From positions 2,740,501-2,804,500 of the forward strand of contig NC_134757.1 in the NCBI RefSeq assembly GCF_050436995.1: a DNA stretch of 64,000 nucleotides, in the 5' to 3' direction. Position numbers and translations under genes: made by a program. A model generated the notes under the pieces. That model ran no database searches, was not told the DNA's origin, and saw only the letters and a list, made by a program, of their open reading frames with translations. Source of the stretch: Anticarsia gemmatalis (taxonomy: Eukaryota; Arthropoda; Insecta; Lepidoptera; Erebidae). This document shows, in pieces, positions 32,612 to 44,395 of the stretch (positions within the stretch are counted from its first letter, which is position 1; every line of letters starts with the position of its first letter).

Positions 32612-34000
32612 ACCGCTCATTATTAGTCAGTATAAAAATCATTGCCGACCAAAACGAACCAAACCAAACATTCGACATGTAGAATGGGCAGGCGTGATAA
32701 AGCATTTACTTTCATTACCTGACTTACACTCCTAAAGCTACTGGTGCTAGCGCTCCGAGCCTGCAAGAAGAAACATTCGTTCCTATACACTAGCACATAC
32801 AGCTTTTGTTACGACGACCAAAAAGATTGACATGCTGTTTGCGCAAGCTGTTGTCGACGTTGTAAAACGGTCAGCGCTTTGAAAAATAACGCCCTAATGA
32901 CTCCCGTTTGATTTAACGGCGATCTCCAAAACGTATTGTATTTTTTGTATTGATAAATTGCTGTTTGTTCCCTTTTGTGTTAATAAAAAAGTTGGCGAGT
33001 GTGAATTTTGACGAATATCGGTAATTTTGTTTTCAAATGCCTCTGTCAGATTGATTGATGCTTCGAAATTATCAAAAGATATTATATTTTGTTGTTTCAA
33101 ATTCTTGCTCGTTAGTCTAAAATATGCTTTGTTGTGTTTCGTGTAAAATATTTTATTATTACTCCCAGCGACTAGAGCTATTTATATTACATTTTTAAGA
33201 GTTATTTAATCATAAATTTTTTCATCAACATTTTTCACGGCTGTAGGCATTCTTTAATTTTGTTTGTCAAAAATGAATTCATATATTTCACATACTTTAT
33301 GTTCTTGAACAAAATCTTTGTTGTATGTTATACGGGCTTTTATTAGGACATTAATGTTCCCACGAAACAGCGTAATTGTCACATTCAGATGATATAGTGA
33401 ATGAAGCGATACATTTTGGTAAATTTTTCATTTTTTATTTCCCTTAAGGACCGGTAACGATCGTTTTTCTTGTTGAATAGCAATCCCTTCCTTAATTATT
33501 TAAATTATAGGTTTTATTAATGTGTTTTCTTGTATAACATAGGCATCACTTTGTAAATGTTATATTCAATTTTCTCATAAAATTGAATATACCTACAGTT
33601 TTCCAAGATTTTCACTATTCAAGTTCCAATATCTACTTTATTATTCTGAGTCCAGTTCTAGATTATGAGACATAACAAAAGTCATCCAAAAAATAACCGA
33701 TCCTAGGCTTAGCAAAAATTCAGTTTTAGTGGAATCTACAAGATATTCTTAGTAGTCTTTAACCGTTCAATTTATTGACGAAAAAAAAACTAGTAGTAAC
33801 TAGGAGTCATGACCATTTTACTATCTAAACAGCTTGTCAGTGCATCTATGTGCATAGCATTAGAAGAGAGAGACAGAACGTGCGGCATATCTAATCTTGT
33901 TGGTCGAGCACACAGGAAACAGAGTTAAAATGTCTTTATGCACAGATATTGAAGCAGGACGCAGAGATTTGAACACAATTTATTGAATTGATTCTTGTTT

Positions 34001-34100
34001 TCATTTTGTTTCTAGAATGGTCTTTGTTTCTTTTAATCATATTCTTTGTTTCATTATATTTCGAGAAAGATGTTTGTTTCTTTTTAATCATATTCTTTGG
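34001..34100 (+). repeat. two-copy ~50-bp tandem repeat
   Basis: TTTGTTTCTTTTAATCATATTCTTTG-type sequence is present at about 34025-34049 and again at about 34074-34100, with the preceding TTTCATTNTATTTCNAGAA also repeated. No function proposed. Confidence 0.6.
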
Positions 34101-34480
34101 TTCATGGTTTGGTTATCTTTACCAACCATTTTTTTTATCTTACTATTTTGAATAAGATGATCGTAACATAAAATAAAAAATATCTTTACAAGCTTGGTTA
34201 TATATAAAAAAAAATATTTAGTGTAGAGTAGTTCTCAACAGTGTTCAAAAAACCTTGTCCAGCTTCAAAACACATAACAATTCAATGCAAGCATTTGTTT
34301 ATTTTGTGTTAGTAAATAGAAATATCGAAAAACAGTGAGTTTGAGTTGTCATGTCGCCAGAGGGAAGCAAGATAGATAGTTTGCAACCAACACATAAGTG
34401 ACTCTTTACAAAATTTTGTGTAGAAGAAAAATTTAGACTGAAAAAACATTCGTGCGTATCATTTAGCAAGAAAAAGTGCA

Positions 34481-34956
34481 GTGCTGAATTTCCTTAAAGA
34501 CATAAAACTCAGTATAGAAAAAAGTTTTCTTAAAATTGAACAATCCAATCATATTACCGAAGAAGTTTTCAGCAAAACACACTTCCTGGTCATAAACAAC
34601 GCACAGTTCAACAACACGATTAAAAACAAACCAGATAACAAATTACAATTACAAGTACTAGAAGTATAAATACTTATAATCGTAACAATGTAAAGAGCAC
34701 TGTTCCAACATTTAAAGCGTTTGCCAAGACGATCAGCAACATTTATATACAACAAATAACTGTCACGGTTAAGGCTGATGTCAGTGTGCAAGTTAGCGTT
34801 AAAGGTCATTTTTGTGTTACAATATCAGGAACACCTGGAACAAAAACGTTATATACAAAAGAAATTATAACTGCTGAACCGAAAAGTCGGATAGCAGCCA
34901 AAATATTCGTAGACGAAGAAATAGTTTGTAACGCTAAATCTAAAATTAAGTCTTAA
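34481..34956 (+). pseudogene. unrecognised coding-like region with one frameshift
   Basis: A frame open to 34669 (LNFLKDIKLSIEKSFLKIEQ and so on) overlaps a second frame open from 34639 to a TAA at 34954-34956. The second frame reads AFAKTISNIYIQQITVTVKA, DVSVQVSVKGHFCVTISGTP, then GTKTLYTKEIITAEPKSRIA and ends NAKSKIKS. The alternating Val/Thr pattern and balanced composition of the second part look like real beta-strand protein rather than chance. One indel between 34639 and 34669 would join the frames to about 158 codons. I recognise no family. It could be a dead gene copy, a transposon gene remnant, or an exon with a sequence error. Confidence 0.4.
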
Positions 34957-37726
34957 ATTACTTCAGAAGCTTCCGAGTTCGTATAAAATATGTGGAGCGA
35001 AGACAATATATCATTTTCCGATATGAAATTCTTGCTAAAGTTTCGAGAGTAAATCCAGTATCATCCGCCTTAAATCGATTTGAATCTTCAATTTTCGAAG
35101 AATTCCTCTTAATACGAAGTTTTGGGGGTTCCCTCCGCTCTTCCTTCCGTTCGAATACTTTTTTTTAATATTCATGGGCCGTGAAATATTGTATGGTAAA
35201 TTAATTTCCTTTTCTTGTAAATTGTTTAGTAATATTACTTCAAAGCCTGTTTTATATTTTTTTATTATAGATTTATTTTTAGCATTTTATATCATAGACA
35301 TAATCGGATTTTAATTAGTACAGTCAGTCTATTTTTTCGAATATTATTTTGACAGATTGTTAAAACTTGACATATTGATATTATTAAAAATCATGTAAAA
35401 GTATTCACTTATTTATTAATATCATAAGCCGTAAATTCAACATTGTTTCTGTTGATCAATAGATATAAATTACGCTTCTCACGGTAAATATTTTATTGGC
35501 AGCAAACAATACATATAGAAGGCCTAATATTTGAGTAAAACAAATTGTTTGACACATTTACTTAACCCTTTGAAGTTAAATAAAAGGTACTTTTCCGTCT
35601 TTGTCTTTATTATTTAGTGTTTTGATAAGGAGGCCGTAGTTAATTTTTCATTCGTTTTCAATTTACTTTAAGTAGTAACTTATATTAACGTATATATTCC
35701 TAGTTACCTATCAATTTTTTTTGGTGTCAAATGTTTCGAAAATATTGCAGTTGATTGAAATAATATAGACATCGCCTAAATGCTGCTATATTTTATCTGC
35801 TAATGATACCACTACTGTTCCATCACACATACCATCTTAAACAATTAATCAAATCAGAAAAATAAATAAATCCGTTCCTAGTCAACAACTTGTTCAAACT
35901 CAATATGATGAATAATCCCCGAGGCAACAAACCATCATCCTATCATCTGTCACAGTGACCCTAAAAGTCCCTAGACGCCAACCAGCGGTAGACATCAAGC
36001 GCCAGTAGGCATCAGGCATCAGTTGATGTCAAGCGCTGATGTCAGCGGCTGACAAACTTACAGACGTTGACTGGATAAGTTTGATTGTTGTTTTCTTTAC
36101 TTAGTTATATTGTTTGATATGTTTACGTAGAGTTACTGAGTTGTGTACGAAGTTTTGTAACAGAATATGACAGTAAAATGGTAGTTTGGATGACATATTT
36201 ATTCAGAAAAGCTTTTTGTGTGATGAGTTTTTTTTTGTCAAAGTACAGTGTAATCTAACTCAATAACCTAATTAATTAGAGAACTACTTAAAACCTAATG
36301 TTTAAATACCCACTATGACGTCTAAATAACTCATTCACACACAAAAACATCACTGTTAAGTAATTACCAAAATTTAAAAAAGTATCTAATAATTATAATT
36401 AACCAACTAACACCACCCAATAGATTCAATATCACTTAAATGAATAAAACTGTATGGATAAATGCATTCGTTCTTCAAAAACACCAGACCAGAAGTCTTA
36501 TAATTAAAAACGTTTTAATAATCTAGATTAAACGGAACTGATACATAACAAACAAGTACTTAACATTTTCACTACCCACCCTCTCTACATTACGTAAGAA
36601 AGAAATATTCTTCGTGAAATCCTAATCTAACTCAAACCCAAATATTCGTAGCATTCCAAACTTTTCTGCACTAAATATTGTTTGCAAAAGCCTAACCTAG
36701 CTAAACCCCATATCATTGAACAATCTACTCGATCCAGACAATCATAGTCAGTATTCAGTGAGCACTAATTAAATGTTCCCGGTCAGCAACCGACTCGGCC
36801 ATCACGTGAACATTGCCTGCTATTGATTGTTCCCGCCCATGTTGCTGGAATGATTGCCTTCATTGGGGAAGGTGAGATAACCTGTGTTTTGGACTATACA
36901 GACGTTTAGTGGAAAATATATCTATTACTGGTCCTAAAGTTAAAAAAAGAACAATCGTTTTCAGAGTAAAAACATTTACATGTTAAGCCGTATTATAATT
37001 GTAGTTCATAAAAGACCTGTGTTTTACTAAGGTATGTACATTGGGTAAGGTAAGGTACAAAGAACAGAATCATTTTAGTAGCCATGTCATATCCTAAGTA
37101 ACGATTAAGTGTTCTTTAAAGTACAGAATCATTTAAGTAGCCAATAGCCGCCAATAGGATATATTACACAGGACTTGAATATTGCGACCATAAAATAATA
37201 TGTAAAACTTGTTTGTACAAATTGCAGTCTTAAAGAAATCTTCGACATTTGTAAATTTAAAACTCACTATTAACTTTTTGCCTATTGAATTACCTCCAAA
37301 AGCCCCTCTTACATCATACCCAATCCTCATATTTCCTAAAAAACATGACCAAACATCATTGATCGATATGTATTACACCAAATCTTATTCCGTCAGCTTC
37401 AATACAATATATCCAGCAGACGGCTTTCTCAGCAACTAGGTCAAAACTCAGATATGTAATAACAGTTGCTACGTCCATTATCTAGACTTTAATCTTAGCT
37501 TCAGTTCCGTTCTCTCATCCGTCACGATATAGCTGGACGCTAGCTGTCAGCAGATCTCAAATGCCACTGGATGTGACATCCGGAGCTGCGCTAGGAAGTC
37601 TCACGATTATACGGTATTAAACTTTAGATTGGAATGAAGTTTTAGTTTTCGAGTTATTTGGATATGTAAATTGTTAGGAAAATGATAGGTTGAGGATGAT
37701 GAAGTTATGAAAATATTGATTTAGAG
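34957..37726. other. 2.8 kb non-coding stretch
   Basis: A degenerate GCGCCAGTAGGCATCAGGCA-type run of short repeats (CATCAGG, GATGTCAAGCGC) lies at about 35970-36060. Everything else is AT-rich without gene, hairpin or known repeat copy. Confidence 0.35.
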
Positions 37727-37905
37727 ACGCCCATAGCCATTTGCGCACACCGGTCGGTAAACGATTTGTGGGATAAGCAAACCTTGGCGCGGTTATTCTA
37801 TAGATGGATGACCGCATAGTGGTATTTAAAGTGGTTGTTGTCAAATAAGGTAACAGTTATTAAACCACGTCAACGGCCTTCGGGCGGCTTGAACAACTTT
37901 GATTG
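37727..37905 (-). mobile_element. dispersed repeat, inverse copy of 41345-41577
   Basis: Contains GACGCCCATAGCCATTTGCG, ACCGGTCGGTAAACGATTTG, GATGGATGACCGC and CACGTCAACGGCCTTCGGGC. These are found in reverse order and complement at 41345-41577. It is a common type of lepidopteran repeat; I cannot name the superfamily. Confidence 0.6.
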
Positions 37906-38046
37906 ACTGCTAACGATTAGAAGAAGAATTGATTTTTTTTTGAAGTTGCAAAACAGCTTCATATACAGCACTATTCGTCCGAAAATGACTCAAAAAAAAA
38001 ACTGGAGAAAACACTGGAGAAGAACTGGAGAAAAAACTGGAAAAAA

Positions 38047-38084
38047 CAATTTAATATGGTAATATAAAATACCATATTAAATTG
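38047..38084. repeat. small perfect palindrome
   Basis: CAATTTAATATGGTA and TACCATATTAAATTG are exact 15-bp inverted copies around an 8-bp spacer. It follows a run of ACTGGAGAAAA-type short repeats at 38000-38046. Confidence 0.7.
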
Positions 38085-38331
38085 TCTCATAGCGTGTGAA
38101 TACGTAGCAGTACAAAGCGTAATGAGCCATGTAAAACAAACGTGTGCCTGATTTATAACCTACAAACTAGAACCATTACTATAATTATTACTTTGATTCA
38201 TGACTCGTTCCAGACACGCTAAACACGAAAAAATATAATAATCGTGTTAGGCATGTTATTATAATCACTGACAAAAATACTAACTAGCATTTTACTTTTT
38301 CGAATAATTTAAATAAATAATACAAACGGTT

Positions 38332-38432
38332 ACAACAATTATTGTCCCGCTACTAGGCAAGGGTCTCCTCTCATAATGAGATGAGGGTTAGATCCTGAGT
38401 CCACCACGACTACTTGCGGAACTTTGCATTCC
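38332..38432 (-). mobile_element. SINE 3' tail fragment, minus strand
   Basis: ATTGTCCCGCTACTAGGCAA, GGGTCTCCTCTCATAATGAG and GAGTCCACCACGACT are the reverse of the 8426-8727 tail. Confidence 0.55.
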
Positions 38433-38894
38433 TAAAATGATTTCAGTTAGAAACGTTTATTCATGACCATAATAAATGTGTAGTTGCCATCCAAAAACAT
38501 GAAACTGTAATTAAGTAAAAATTAAGTAAGTTCAATAAAAAATAACAGTATTAAAAGATGTTTAATAAATAAATAGCAATGAAACGATCTTGATCCTAAA
38601 AAAATATTTGCTTCCGATCTCCACTAAATCTCAGTAATCAGTTGGAATCCCTCGATACAACATTGTAACATGAACTTAAATCCGTATTAATTGGCGTGAT
38701 ACATCACTAGATCCCTTCAGGAAACTAGGTCAAACGGGACCTCGGTTGATCTATGTTCCGTAGTGATTACGATATCAGATTTAATCTTAATTACTATTTG
38801 TTGAAGAATGAGTGTAAATAAAATAAGTTTGTATGATATAAAGTTAAAGAATTGTAGATTAAAAACTTATTTTTTGAGTTTAATAATGTTTAGA

Positions 38895-39030
38895 TAAATT
38901 AATAAATATCATTGGACAATTCACTCACGGTCATGTTATCCTTTCATCATGTTTTCATTCCTAACTAAGCAGAGTTTTGGTTACTAAATGACTGATTAAC
39001 CTACTTATATACTTCTAAATACATACTAAT
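38895..39030 (-). mobile_element. truncated SINE-related repeat
   Basis: ATCATTGGACAATTCACTCA, AACTAAGCAGAGTTTTGG and ACTTATATACTTCTAAATAC match 11318-11491. Head and 3' end are missing. Confidence 0.55.
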
Positions 39031-39034
39031 ATAT

Positions 39035-39132
39035 GTAAATAAATCGAATCAATAGGATCAAAATTCCTTTGGGAATGAAATCACCGGGACAAAATGGTAC
39101 TACACCCGGACGAAGTCGGGCCAGTCCGCTAG
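39035..39132 (+). mobile_element. Helitron-like 3' end
   Basis: Ends CCGGACGAAGTCGGGCCAGT then CCGCTAG with host T at 39133. The hairpin-plus-CTAG arrangement is that of a Helitron 3' end; the 5' TC end was not located. Confidence 0.45.
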
Positions 39133-39279
39133 TTATTCATATAATCCAAAAAGTCTTTATTGTAAATTATGTGTTTAATAAATTGTATTTGCTCACATTC
39201 CTTTTAAACTATTACATAAGTACCATGTAACCTAGTGAATTAATTAGCAAGCTTATTTCGCTGGCAAGGCAAAGACGAT

Positions 39280-39376
39280 CAGCGTCGTAAGTCATGTCAC
39301 TGTCATAAGACTGACATATTGATGATACAAGAGATTAACATGGACCGTGCAGCTGTGGGCTGAAGAGTAATATGTA
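39280..39376 (+). repeat. dispersed repeat, copy 1 of 2
   Basis: CGTAAGTCATGTCACTGTCA, TAAGACTGACATATTGATGA and AGAGATTAACATG are repeated with substitutions at 39898-39995. Family unknown. Confidence 0.6.
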
Positions 39377-39897
39377 ACTGCTGTCGAGTAACTGGTAGTT
39401 ATTATTGTATTATATGAATAAATAATTAAAAAGAAAGTATACCTATACATGCGTATTTTGGATGAACAGTTTTTTCAATTAAATGTCAAATGAAACAAAT
39501 TATGATACTATGAAGCGATTTTCTACCATTGCCGAGTGTGAACAAACTTTATTCTAAATTGCTAAACGAGTCCTAAAACGCGATGGGAATTTATAGGTTA
39601 CAGGTAAGTTTCCCTAAAAGTACTGTAGAATTCACCCGCGAGCAAATGTTAGTCGGTTGAAACGTCAGGGAATAAATTAATAAGGTAAATAATAATTGTA
39701 AACTATAAAAAAATATGGCAATCAAGTGTTATATATACGAGCCACAATAGTTTATTAACTTATCGAATAACTATCGGGCATTTTTGGGTACAAATCTGAT
39801 GAGCGCTTCTCGTAAGTTATAAGTTCAAAGTAAAAATGTTTTGTCAAATTCTCGATATAAAAGCGATACGATAGTGCCGAGTGTACAAAATCTCGCT

Positions 39898-39995
39898 CCA
39901 GCATCATAAGTCATGTCACTGTCATAGCACTGACATATTGATGACGTCAGAGATTAACGTGACGTGTCCGCACAGTTGCTGAACACGATATGTAA
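39898..39995 (+). repeat. dispersed repeat, copy 2 of 2
   Basis: CATAAGTCATGTCACTGTCA and GCACTGACATATTGATGACG align with 39280-39376 for about 95 bp, ending at ATATGTAA in both. It lies directly after a weak copy of the 2453-2612 MITE. Confidence 0.6.
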
Positions 39996-40629
39996 AGCTG
40001 TGAGCTTAAATAACTAACTAATGAAGTATTTCATATACGTGGGATTTAACAGATAGAGGTTATTGCCTAGACTACGTTTTTTAAGTAAGAAGATCAGAGT
40101 AACGTTTAAGTCTTCTTCGTCTCGCGGTCCGAGTAGAATAGTTAGGGTCCCAGGATTCCTCAATTACTATTTAGAATTTGGAAGGGTTAGCAAGTTATAC
40201 ACGCATTGTATAAGGTAGTAGAGGCGCCCATAGCAATGTCCGTTTCGGAGAGCACGTCAAAACTCCGTCCCGATTGTTGTCTATTTCGATAACAGCAGAG
40301 GAAAGATTGAATAAAGGATAAAATGACTAAGAAAGCCGCGTGTATACAAAAAGTATTGATGCGGTATTGCTCAACTGTGTAAGGAAAAAAATCTTACTAT
40401 TATCTTATTCTGTTACCTAGTGTGTGGATGAATTACACTTTTTGTTAATACGCCCAAAGGGACTTACAAAAGGTGAAAGAAGAAGTTTTCTCTGCGCATA
40501 AATCGTTGTATTGTGATTACAAGCCGCGATAGTTTAAATTTTTTTTATCATACTTTCTTTATAATTGCTTCCACTATTCCATACACCAGCTGCATACCGT
40601 CACTCTCATATAAAATCAGTGTGTATCAC

Positions 40630-40760
40630 GCCATAAGGTCACAGGCGAAGGTGTGTGCTCGCGAGGTCGGAAGCGCGGCCTCCGCTGACGGATATTGGGC
40701 GGACGTCGCACGGAACTGCTAATAAGTGAACACGCTGTAACGCGAGTTTTTGTACACACT
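40630..40760. other. GC-rich, CpG-rich island of unknown role
   Basis: GCTCGCGAGGTCGGAAGCGC, GGCCTCCGCTGACGG and GGCGGACGTCGCACGG stand out from the AT-rich surroundings. A 69-codon frame runs through it without domain or splice support. It could be a promoter, an untranslated exon or part of an unrecognised transposon. Confidence 0.3.
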
Positions 40761-41236
40761 CTGTATGTGAAGTAGTTTGTATGAAGAGACTTGTGTAAAT
40801 GTTATTTTAAGGAGAGGACGATGGGGCATGTAGAAGGTACCTACTTACAATATAGGAGGGATTAGACAAAGGATCAGGAATGGTCGAAGTATCAGCCAGA
40901 CATTAATCGGCACCTCCACCCCTAAGATAAGATAAGATATTTACAATGTAATTAATAGAAGGAAAAATCATAGATTTATTATAATAGATACAGGTTAGTT
41001 CGGGGATGGTGAAAAGGCTGACGAAATCATAGATTCTCTAGAAACCTAAGTAATTTTTATTGACGTTGTAAGTCTTATGTTTTTTTTTTTATATAGCACC
41101 ATAAAAAATATAAACACACTCATATTAACTTGCAACTTAAGGTTATTTGAATGGAATAATTAAATATATTATCAGAAAAAAAATACGTCAACGAAATACA
41201 TTCTTCATCTAATCTAAATTTAAATGTGAAGACTCC

Positions 41237-41577
41237 TAACCTTTAATTTTCAATCGCGTTTAAGACCCGTAGCATTATAATACTATGTGTATAAGTCGCG
41301 AGAGTTTAAAATCGTTGATTGTTTGTTTGTCGTATGGGTAGTGGTCAACCTAGTGTCAAAGTTGTTTAAGCCGCCCGAGAGGCCTTTGACGTGGCTTTAC
41401 GACTGTTATCTTAGTAGACAACAACCGGGACCAACTTTTTACGTGCCCACCGAAGTACGAAGATGCCCAGCTCAATGCCACTAAGCGGTCACCCATCTAT
41501 GGAACGGCCGCGCCGAAGGCTGCTTAACCCACAGATCGTTTACCGACCGGTGAGCGCAACTGGCTACGGGCGCTAAA
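41237..41577 (+). mobile_element. dispersed repeat, longest copy in the window
   Basis: The first 75 bp match 14667-14740 (TTAAGACCCGTAGCATTATA, AAGTCGCGAGAG). The rest matches, inverted, 37727-37905 (GCCGCCCGAGAGGCC, CGGTCACCCATCTATGGAAC, GATCGTTTACCGACCGGTGA, GGCTACGGGCGC). It joins two segments found separately elsewhere, so they belong to one element. Confidence 0.6.
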
Positions 41578-41608
41578 TATCGTTAACTCAACAAGAGTCA
41601 AATATCTA

Positions 41609-41684
41609 TGGATTATGGTTTACGCCTATTGTGACATTGTTTGAACTGCCAAACAACGTCACAATAGGCATGAACCATAATCCA
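41609..41684. repeat. 35-bp-arm hairpin
   Basis: TGGATTATGGTTTACGCCTA then TTGTGACATTGTTTG (41609-41643) is inverted at 41650-41684 with three mismatches around a 6-base loop (AACTGC). It could be a tiny MITE or a precursor-like hairpin; no target duplication was recognised. Confidence 0.75.
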
Positions 41685-43189
41685 AGGATCCCATACATAT
41701 TGAGCTGAAATAAGCCGATGAATATGCAAGAGAAATAAAAATAGTTGTTATCGCGGAACAAACAGGAAAAACGCCGAAGGTCTTATCTCAAGGTCCCTTT
41801 TGTTTGTCCCTGAAGGGCTTTGGAACCTTCCCCCTTTTCCTTCCTATAAGTTAAAGTACTTAGATGTATTTAGCTCTTGATCTTCGGATTAGATGATATT
41901 GTTTTGTGTTAGAGGAGTGTATTTTTAGATGGATTGCTTTTGTTAATTGTATTTATACTTATAGATAATATAATATAGTTTCACGGCTTAAGATGAGTGT
42001 TGGTTAAACTATCTGATGTTTAGATAAAGTGACATGAATGTTTGCAAAGAAATCTGTAAATATACCGTTTGATAAGCTCAGCAATTTAATTGGTGTCAAA
42101 AGCAAAGGTGTTTATTGCCAAAAACATGCCTAAACAGACTAGCAAATATATTATGAGCAAATGTATTTAGCACCTTTGTCTAATCATCTCTTTGTTATGA
42201 TCTCCCCAAATGTGAGAAAATTAACCTACTTTAATTAAGCGAATGTAAATTTAAGTTATTAACTTAGTCGATAGACCATCAAATCTTTTGAGTGAGTGCT
42301 TCTCTATTCAAAACTTAGGATGACTTTTTACACAAAGAAATAAAATAATAAAAAAATATCTTGAGGAGATTTTATATGACTTCTAGAAGAAAAAAATCCT
42401 ATACATACTCGATACATGTATGTTATTTTACTCATCTTATTGTTCAAGCTTTCATAGGAAGCCGATACTCAATAACTATTGAGATATTGTTCGTATTGCG
42501 ATGTTCACAAATATTGGCAGCTTACACAAGTAGGTCGGTTCCGGGTTCGAGTTCCGAGCAAATAAATATAACGTTCAAGCGTTCAGGATACAGGATATTA
42601 CGTCATCTTACCCAATGGACAAAGAAATATATTGTTATTTATATAATTACTGGCTTATTTCTACGGTTAAATCCGTATTATATTTGATAGTCTACCAACT
42701 TAGGAGAGACCCTTGTATGCAAGGTTCAATACATTTATTACTCTAACTAACATTAAGTTTTAATTTCCGGTATTATCAAACAAAAAACTTTGAGCAAAAT
42801 TCAATATTAAAGAACGTTTAGTAAAAATAATAAAAACAAATATAAAAATTTTAAATCTACAGGAGTATGCAAATGTTTTTGGAATTGTAATATTTGCTCC
42901 TGGATATTGAATTGACGTCCTTCGAATAGACATTGTAAAAAAACCGACGACTGTTTTAAACGGACAAATATTAGTACCGTGTTTGGAATCAAACCCACGA
43001 CTTAATCATCTGGTTAACACTATAACACCTTGGCTACGGTACCTTGGATACCTCTTATAATAAGTATAGATTATGACAGACCATGTAAACGGATTTATGT
43101 AAAACTGGGTGAAGAAGCCATAACACAGCAGCGGCTTTATCTTTGTAAATCTCAGCTTACTATAATAAAGTTATCTCTCGCAAATCTAG

Positions 43190-43425
43190 TAGTAAGTTGG
43201 CACCTTTCACTCAAGTGGTCGCAGGTTCAAACCCAAAGCAACACACCAATGACTTTTCGAAGTTATGTGTGTATTAGAAATACTTAGCAGTTGCTCTAAC
43301 GGTGAAGGAAAACATCGTGATGAAACCTTATTTTAACCCATTAATATCCCACTGCTGGGCAAGGTTCTCGTCCCGTAAAGAAGGAGGGGTTAGACCTTGA
43401 GCCTACCACGCTTCTCTAAACATCC
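43190..43425 (+). mobile_element. chimeric SINE: plus-strand head joined to minus-strand tail
   Basis: 43190-43330 reads like the head and middle of the 8426-8727 SINE (TAAGTTGGCACCTTTCACTC, GGTCGCAGGTTCAAACC, GACTTTTCGAAGTTATGTGT). From about 43333 the sequence is the tail in reverse orientation (TTTTAACCCATTAATATCCC, ACTGCTGGGCAAGG, GAGGGGTTAGACC). Confidence 0.65.
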
Positions 43426-44204
43426 AAAATACTACCTTACAACTAAAAAACCAACTGAATTTGCAATTTTCAAACGGTTTCGAAAAGCAGCGTAGATTTT
43501 TCGCTTGCCGCAATCAATACAGTCCGGTCGTCCGGTCCACTAGCGATTATACGCCTCAACTTGCGATTCCCAAAGGCTTCAGTTGGCTGAAATGTACGGA
43601 TTCATTTACGTTTGAAATCTGATTTGAATGAGACAATTGATCTATAGGTTGTCTTGTTTTTAGAAAGTTTGTAAGTATAAACAGTTTTGAGGAGTTTTGA
43701 GAACATAATTTTTTCTGCCTTTACAAGTACAGTATAATAAATGTTTTTCTCACAACTTAACAGACCTTCCGAAACACGGTATGACCACCCACCCATCCAC
43801 TGTACAAATATGTAAAATGGCCACCCATCCACTAACCAACCTCGGCAAGCGTAGCTTAACCTGAGAGACCGTTCCGCGCGGCTCAGTATTTAATAGACAA
43901 ACTCGCGATGAGGGCTCCATCGCATGTGGGGAGTGGGGCTCTTAGCTTTGAACTTTGATGTTTCTCTGAATGACACCCACACGTTATCGGGAAACAAATG
44001 GTCTTAATTTACTTTCGTTCAATGATTCCTGTTCTAAGAATAACACTCTCGTGATAAACGTCGTTACGGAACTAATATACTCTTAGCATTTTCATGAACG
44101 GTTAGCGTCAAAAATATATCAACACTGACGCTTCTTCAAAAGCATTTTAATAAATGTAAGTATTTTATATACATTTTATAACAGCTATTCTCAATCCTCA
44201 TTTT

Positions 44205-44395
44205 GGCTAGCGTGGGGAGCTCAATGCATAAATCCTCATTCATTTCCGTAAGAGACCCATGCCCATCCATGAAGGCATGCAAAGTCCCTAACTTCACTTG
44301 GTCAGCGTAGTCAACTCAAGGCCTAAATCCTACCTCATTACGAGAGGAGATCCTTGCCCAGCAGTGGGACAGTAATGGGTTATATTTATTTTTAA
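44205..44395 (+). mobile_element. two SINE 3' tails in tandem
   Basis: A decayed tail (GGCTAGCGTGGGGAGCTC to GAGACCCATGCCCATC, about 44210-44265) is followed by a better one (GGCATGCAAAGTCCC to CCTTGCCCAGCAGTGGGACA, 44273-44375) ending TAATGGGTTATATTTATT. Confidence 0.6.

Noticed and set aside
34001..34100. Possible LTR or CRISPR-like repeat
   Set aside because: Only two imperfect adjacent copies without spacers, primer-binding site or coding neighbours; a eukaryotic genome context also excludes CRISPR.
42361..42687. 108-codon open frame, the longest in the window
   Set aside because: No ATG-proximal context, splice sites or domain; the middle contains a box-B-like CCGGGTTCGAGTTCC of SINE origin.
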